From DASSKF01 sp035690725 (GTDB lineage: Bacteria; Actinomycetota; Actinomycetes; Actinomycetales; Dermatophilaceae), in assembly GCA_035690725.1 (NCBI GenBank), contig DASSKF010000234.1, forward strand, positions 1-10,323: a stretch of DNA of 10,323 bases. Reading direction: 5' to 3'. The translations under genes and the position numbers were made by a program. The notes under the pieces are model-generated. The model had not been told where the DNA came from. It saw only the letters and a list, made by a program, of their open reading frames with translations, and did no database searches. Within the stretch, counting starts at the first letter, position 1; every line of letters starts with the position of its first letter. This document shows positions 6,457-10,323 of this stretch, piece by piece.

Positions 6457-7523
6457 GGGTCCGCGGTCGCCGGGCGGTGCTCGACGCGACCCGCCACCCA
6501 CCGGTGGTCGTCGGTCGCCTCGTGGCCGGCCGCACCACCAAGCGCCTCGTGCGCTGCCTGCGGCCCGGCGACGTCGCCGTCATCGACCACGCCGACGTCG
6601 ACGCGCTCAGCGCGGACGCGCTCGTCGAGGCCGGCGTGGCGGCGGTGGTCAACCTCGCCCCCAGCCTGACCGGCCGCTACCCCGCGACCGGCGCCCGGCG
6701 GCTGCTCGCGGCCGGCGTCCCCGTCCTCGACGTGCCGGACGGCGCCGCCGACGCCCTGCGGCACCACCTCGACCCCGGTCAGGACCGCCCCGACCATCCC
6801 CTCGCCCGCCTCGAGGGCGAGCGGCTGACGGTCGACGGCGACGTGGCCGTGGGGCGGCTGCTGACCGCGCAGGCCCTCGAGGCCGGCCTGGCCGCCGCTC
6901 GCGCCCGGGCCGGCACCGAGCTGGAGGGCTTCGCCCGCAACACGCTGCGGTTCCTGCACGAGGAGCAGGACCTGCTCGTCGCCCCACTCGACCTCCCGCC
7001 GCTGCGCACGCGGGTGGGGGGTCGCCCGGTCCTCGTCGTGGTCCGGGGTCCGGGGCACCGGGCCGACCTGGCCGCCCTGTCCTGGTTCGTGCGGGAACGC
7101 GACCCCGTGCTGCTCGGGGTGGACGGCGGCGCGGACGCCCTGCTCGAGGCCGGGCACCGCCCCGACCTCGTCGTGGGCGACATGGACTCCGTCTCCGACA
7201 CGGCGCTCGCCGCCGCGGGGGAGGTGGTCGTGCACGCCTACCGCACGGGAGAGGCGCCCGGCCGCGACCGGGTGCGGGCACTCGGCCTGCCGGACCCCCT
7301 GCTCTTCCCGATGACCGGCACCAGCGAGGACGCGGCCCTGCTGCTCGCCCACGGACTCGGGGCCTCGCTGCTGGTGGCGGTGGGGTCCCGCACCAGCCTC
7401 GACGAGTTCCTCGACAAGGGGCGTGCCGGCATGGCGAGCACCTTCCTGACCCGGTTGCGGGTCGGCGACCGGCTGGTGGACGCCAAGGGCCTGAGCTGGC
7501 TGTCGCAGCCCGGTCCGCCGTGA
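6453..7523 (+). CDS. steA: SteA-like putative cytokinetic ring protein, lacking C-terminal membrane anchor
   Basis: A 356-aa SteA-family protein. The N-terminal half contains LRPGDVAVIDHADVD (36-50) and ADALVEAGVAAVVNLAPSLTGRYP (54-77), family hallmarks. The C-terminal half is thiamine-pyrophosphokinase-like: GVDGGADALLEAG (222-234), GDMDSVSD (242-249), TSEDAALLLAHG (290-301), STFLTRLRVGDRLVDAKGLSWL (329-350). In Corynebacteriales SteA acts with membrane protein SteB in division and envelope integrity. Remembered M. tuberculosis SteA (Rv1697, ~390 aa) continues past the 'VDAK' segment with a transmembrane helix and short tail. Here the protein ends six residues after SWL with no hydrophobic helix, so it is predicted cytoplasmic. 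GTG6453 overlaps recN by 4 nt. TPK activity cannot be excluded, since GDMDS resembles the catalytic motif. Confidence 0.88.
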   Translation: MRVRGRRAVLDATRHPPVVVGRLVAGRTTKRLVRCLRPGDVAVIDHADVDALSADALVEAGVAAVVNLAPSLTGRYPATGARRLLAAGVPVLDVPDGAADALRHHLDPGQDRPDHPLARLEGERLTVDGDVAVGRLLTAQALEAGLAAARARAGTELEGFARNTLRFLHEEQDLLVAPLDLPPLRTRVGGRPVLVVVRGPGHRADLAALSWFVRERDPVLLGVDGGADALLEAGHRPDLVVGDMDSVSDTALAAAGEVVVHAYRTGEAPGRDRVRALGLPDPLLFPMTGTSEDAALLLAHGLGASLLVAVGSRTSLDEFLDKGRAGMASTFLTRLRVGDRLVDAKGLSWLSQPGPP

Positions 7524-8308
7524 GTCGACCGGCGCGCTCGCGGGCGGGGGCGGCCCTCGCCGCTGCCGGCACCACCGCTACCGCCCTCGCGGCCGGCCGA
7601 GCCCTCGTCCACCCGGCACTGGCGCGGATCAACCACGCGGGGCGGCCGGTCTCGCTGTCCGAGGGCCCGGCCGTCGTCCTCGGCGTCCTGGCCGGCACCA
7701 CCGACTGCCCCGGCGCCCGGCGGGCCCTCCTCGGCGCGGCCCTGTCGGGTGCCGTCGACGACCACCTTCCCGCGCGCCGGTCCCGGTCGCGGGCCCCCGC
7801 TGAGGAGCCGAAGGGACTCACCGGCCACCTGGGACGACTGCGCCGGGGCGAGGTCACCGCCGGGACCGCCAAGCTGGCCGGGCTGGTGGCGACCGGGGTG
7901 CTCGCCGGCGACGACCTCGCCGCGGTCGTCCTCGTCGCCGGCTGCGCCAACCTCGCCAACCTGCTCGACCTGCGGCCGGGTCGGGCGCTCAAGGCGGTCG
8001 CGCTGGCCTCGGCCGTCCTGCTGCTCACCGACCGCCGTGACGCGCTCCCCGCGGTCCTGCTGGGCGCCAGCCTGGCGGCGCTGCCGCCCGACCTGCGCGG
8101 ACGGACCATGCTCGGCGACACCGGGGCCAACGCCCTGGGTGCCGTGCTCGGCGCCGGCCTCGCCCACCGGCTCACCGGGCGGACACGGTGGCTCACGGTC
8201 GCCGGGGTCACGGCCGCGACGCTCCTGTCCGAGAAGGTCAGCTTCACCGACCTGATCGCCCGGACGTCCGCGCTGCGGGCGCTCGACGGCTGGGGACGGT
8301 CCCCGTGA
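7520..8308 (+). CDS. MraY/WecA-superfamily (glycosyltransferase family 4) membrane protein, short form
   Basis: A 262-aa polytopic protein with roughly seven or eight hydrophobic segments. Motifs of the polyprenyl-phosphate sugar-1-phosphate transferase superfamily are visible: RINHAGRPVSLSEG (36-49, cf. NyrGr-ip), the catalytic-type DD at 80-81, KGLTGHLGRLRRGEVTAGTAK (98-118), NLANLLDLRPGRALK (144-158, replacing the NLTDGLDGLA of MraY), MLGDTGANALGAVLG (197-211) and SEKVSFTDLI...LDGWGR near the C terminus. MraY itself is ~360 aa with ten helices, so this is a shorter subfamily that I recall in Firmicutes beside steA- and murJ-like genes. It probably transfers a sugar-phosphate to undecaprenyl phosphate, but donor and product are unknown. 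GTG7520 overlaps steA by 4 nt, without a visible ribosome site, so translation is likely coupled. The C terminus overlaps the flippase gene as GTGA. Confidence 0.82.
   Translation: MSRPARSRAGAALAAAGTTATALAAGRALVHPALARINHAGRPVSLSEGPAVVLGVLAGTTDCPGARRALLGAALSGAVDDHLPARRSRSRAPAEEPKGLTGHLGRLRRGEVTAGTAKLAGLVATGVLAGDDLAAVVLVAGCANLANLLDLRPGRALKAVALASAVLLLTDRRDALPAVLLGASLAALPPDLRGRTMLGDTGANALGAVLGAGLAHRLTGRTRWLTVAGVTAATLLSEKVSFTDLIARTSALRALDGWGRSP
8292..8304 (+). promoter_or_regulatory. Hairpin covering the ribosome site of the MurJ-like gene
   Basis: GGGGA (8292-8296), the likely Shine-Dalgarno of the GTG at 8305, is paired with TCCCC (8300-8304) just before the start, leaving a 3-nt loop. The 5-bp G+C-rich stem could block free initiation and make translation depend on ribosomes finishing the upstream gene at 8308. 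Confidence 0.35.
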
Positions 8309-9981
8309 GCACCCTCCTCACCCGGCCGACCGCCTCCCGGATCGCCGCCGCGGCGGGCGTCGTGGGCGCGGTCACGCTGCTCGCGCGCGTGGCCGGCTTC
8401 GGCCGCTGGCTCGTCTTCTCCGGCAGCGTGGGCACCAGCTGCACCGGCACGGCATACACGACCGCGAACCTGCTGCCCAACGTGCTCGTCGAGCTCGCCG
8501 CGGGTGGGGCGCTGGCCGCCGTGGCCGTTCCGCTGGTTCGCCGCGAGCTGGCCACGGGCGAGCGGGCGCGGGCGGACGCGGTCGCCTCGGTGCTGCTCAC
8601 CTGGTCGGTCACCGTGCTCGTGCCGGTGTCCCTCCTGCTCGCGGTTCTCGCCCGGCCGCTGGTCGGGCTGCTGCTGCCGGCACACCCGTGTGCCGCGGCG
8701 GCCGGAACCGCCGCGGCGATGGTCGTCGTGTTCGCGCCGCAGGTGGTCCTGTACGGCATCGCGATGGTGCTCACCGGCGTCCTGCACGCCCACGGCCGGT
8801 TCCTCGCGGCCGCGCTCGCCCCGCTGTCGTCGACCCTCGTGGTGGTGGCCGGCTACCTGGGGTTCGGTGCGCTCACCGCCGACGCGGCCCGGCCCTCCGG
8901 CGCGGCACTGGCGCTGCTGTCAGGAGCGACGACTGCCGGGGTCGCCGTGCTCGGCCTGCCGCTGCTCGTGCCCGTGCGGAGGGCCGGTGTCCGGCTGCGC
9001 CCCCGCTGGCGCTGGCCGGCCGGCACCGTGCCGCGGGCCGCCGCACTGGCCGGCGCCACGCTGGTGTCCGCGGCCGCCCTGCAGCTGGCTGCCGCCACGG
9101 TCACCCGGGTCGTCAACGAGCACGCCGGAGCCGGTGCGCTGCCGGCCCACCTCTACGTGCAGGCGGTCTACCTGCTCCCGTATGCCGTGCTGTCCCTCCC
9201 CGTCGCGCTCGCCGCCTTCCCGTCCCTCACGGCCGGTGGGACGACGGAGGACCCTGCGGCGGCACCCCGTGACCTGCTCTCCCGGTCCGCCCGAGCAGTG
9301 CTGGCGGCCGGCGCCCTCGGGACGGCCCTGGTGGTCGCCGCCGCGCCGCAGGTCGGCCGGGTCTTCGCCGCCCTGGACCGGGGGGCCGGGACCGGGCACG
9401 GGCAGGCCGCGCTCGCCGCCGTCCCCGACGCGCTGGTCGCCGTCGCCCCCGCCCTGCCGGCGCTCGGCCTCGTGGCGCTGTGCTCCCGGGCGCTCTTCGC
9501 CCACGGCAGCGCCCGGGCAGCGGGGGCCGGTGCCGCGGCAGGCTGGCTCGTCGTCGCGGTCCTGCCGGTCGTGGTGCTGCACGGCGCCGGGGACGCGGGG
9601 CCGCGCACCACGCTGGTGACCGTGGGGTGGGCCACCACCGCGGGCACCGCGCTGGCCGCCGCGCTGCTCGCCGGCGCGGTGGCCCGGGCGTGGGGCCGGG
9701 ACGCGCTGCGCCGGCTGCCGCGCACCGCCGGTGCCGCCGTGGTCGCGGCCGTCCTCGCCGCGGTGGCCGGCCGGACCGTGCCGGCCGTGCTCCCGGGTGC
9801 CGGTGCCGCGACGTCCGGCTCGTCGGCGCCGCTGCCTGACAGCCTCGTCGGGCCGGTGGGCGTGGGCCTGCTGCAGGCGGGCCTGGTGTTGCTGGTGTTC
9901 GTCGCGGTGCTGGGGGTCCTCGACCGGGACGTGGCCACCGCGCTCGTCCGCGCCCGGGTCCGAGCACGGGGGCGACGATGA
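8305..9981 (+). CDS. MurJ/MviN-like MOP-superfamily lipid flippase, divergent
   Basis: A 558-aa very hydrophobic protein with about 14 membrane segments. The N terminus carries family signatures: LLARVAGFGRWLVF (26-38), then GTAYTTANLLPNVLVELAAGGALAAVAVP (48-76); further on come YLLPYAVLSLPVALAAFPSL. It belongs to the MurJ branch of MOP exporters, which flip lipid-linked sugars across the membrane. From a remembered alignment with E. coli MurJ, R18 and R24 are kept (R28, R34), but D39 becomes Thr (T49), R52 becomes Val (V62), and R270/E273 before the conserved Pro become Ala and Leu. The substrate may therefore differ from lipid II. It has no pseudokinase-like extension, unlike mycobacterial MviN. 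GTG8305 overlaps the upstream gene and the stop overlaps the next as ATGA, tying it to a transferase on each side. Confidence 0.85.
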   Translation: MSTLLTRPTASRIAAAAGVVGAVTLLARVAGFGRWLVFSGSVGTSCTGTAYTTANLLPNVLVELAAGGALAAVAVPLVRRELATGERARADAVASVLLTWSVTVLVPVSLLLAVLARPLVGLLLPAHPCAAAAGTAAAMVVVFAPQVVLYGIAMVLTGVLHAHGRFLAAALAPLSSTLVVVAGYLGFGALTADAARPSGAALALLSGATTAGVAVLGLPLLVPVRRAGVRLRPRWRWPAGTVPRAAALAGATLVSAAALQLAAATVTRVVNEHAGAGALPAHLYVQAVYLLPYAVLSLPVALAAFPSLTAGGTTEDPAAAPRDLLSRSARAVLAAGALGTALVVAAAPQVGRVFAALDRGAGTGHGQAALAAVPDALVAVAPALPALGLVALCSRALFAHGSARAAGAGAAAGWLVVAVLPVVVLHGAGDAGPRTTLVTVGWATTAGTALAAALLAGAVARAWGRDALRRLPRTAGAAVVAAVLAAVAGRTVPAVLPGAGAATSGSSAPLPDSLVGPVGVGLLQAGLVLLVFVAVLGVLDRDVATALVRARVRARGRR

Positions 9982-10323
9982 CCAGCACGAGCGAGAACTC
10001 CTCCCCGGCCGTGCTGGGACGGGTGCTTCTCGTCGCGCCGGAGAGCACCGGCGGCATCAGGGCCCACGTGGCCGACCTCGCCGCCGGGCTCGTCGCCGCC
10101 GGACGGGAGGTCGTCGTGGCCGCCCCCGGCTCGCTGGCCCGGCGGCTCGACGTCGCCGCGACCGGGGCCCGGCACGTGCCCGTCCCGATCGAGTGGCCGG
10201 GGCGCTCGCGCGACCCCGTGGGCCCCGGGGACCGTGCGACGTCGTGGAGCCGGTCCGCGGCCGGCCTCGGCGCCCTGCGCCCGCTGCGCCGGGAGGTGGC
10301 GGCGGCGGACGTGGTCCACGCCC
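9978..10323 (+). CDS. GT-B (family 4-type) glycosyltransferase, N-terminal part
   Basis: Open reading frame of 115 codons running off the window end. Residues 15-22 (RVLLVAPE) form the first Rossmann strand. STGGIRAHVADLAAGLVAAGREVVVAAPGS (23-52) is the classic GT4 'GG--xHV--La--L---GheV-v--p' nucleotide-sugar glycosyltransferase start, and DVVHA at the very end is the 'DvvHaH' strand. The C-terminal nucleotide-sugar domain is beyond the window, so donor and acceptor cannot be judged. ATG9978 overlaps the MurJ-like stop as ATGA, with GGGGGCG upstream. It is likely a cytoplasmic or membrane-associated enzyme that extends the lipid-linked sugar made by the MraY-like protein (inference from coupling). 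Confidence 0.88.
   Translation, partial: MTSTSENSSPAVLGRVLLVAPESTGGIRAHVADLAAGLVAAGREVVVAAPGSLARRLDVAATGARHVPVPIEWPGRSRDPVGPGDRATSWSRSAAGLGALRPLRREVAAADVVHA

Noticed and set aside
7500..7600. A frameshift hiding the missing SteA transmembrane tail
   Set aside because: The downstream frame continues directly as the MraY-like N terminus with its own GRPVSLSEG motif and a clean GTGA overlap. No displaced tail with a separate membrane helix remains.
1..10323. CRISPR array, insertion sequence, prophage or defence genes
   Set aside because: No spaced repeats, transposase motifs, terminal inverted repeats or phage genes were seen. The only tandem repeat is the in-frame 15-bp array in a coding tail.

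Overview
The window comes from a high-GC Gram-positive (actinobacterial) chromosome. The 5S rRNA, the C/G-ending codons, the frequent GTG starts and the gene order HAD phosphatase - small ORF - tlyA - nadK - recN - steA (the order of M. tuberculosis Rv1692-Rv1697, from memory) all point there. A member of the Intrasporangiaceae/Dermatophilaceae or a neighbouring Micrococcales family is my best guess, but the sequence does not prove it.

Layout: (1) 1-272 is the end of an rRNA operon (23S 3' end, short spacer, 5S), closed by a 17-bp perfect hairpin at 282-320. (2) 321-432 is a non-coding gap holding one perfect TTGTCCACA DnaA-box-like 9-mer. (3) 433-888 encodes a small SSB-like OB-fold protein. 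(4) From about 930 to the window end, ten genes run on the + strand with almost no gaps: HAD-IIA phosphatase, a coiled-coil protein with a Lys-rich histone-like tail, a 67-aa conserved small protein, TlyA rRNA methyltransferase, NAD kinase, RecN, SteA-like protein, a MraY/WecA-superfamily membrane protein, a MurJ-like flippase and the start of a GT-B glycosyltransferase. Five junctions are 4-nt ATGA/GTGA overlaps and three more overlap by 1-11 nt, so the block reads as one translationally coupled operon. The one untranslated gap in it is the 10 nt before recN, where a TANNNT hexamer suggests an internal leaderless promoter.

How the genes work together: the first half is a conserved housekeeping set (phosphometabolite clean-up, ribosome modification, NADP supply, DNA repair). 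The second half looks like an envelope/division module. SteA is a division-associated protein in Corynebacteriales. It is followed directly by a phosphoglycosyl-transferase-like enzyme, a MOP-family flippase and a glycosyltransferase, which together have the composition of a lipid-linked glycan pathway. Three oddities make this the most interesting part. SteA lacks the C-terminal membrane anchor I remember from mycobacterial SteA. The usual partner gene steB is absent. The MurJ-like protein appears to lack several charged cavity residues of canonical lipid II flippases. Separately, the word GTACGC/GCGTAC is absent from the window while its one-transition derivative GTATGC/GCATAC occurs five times and accounts for every TAT tyrosine codon.
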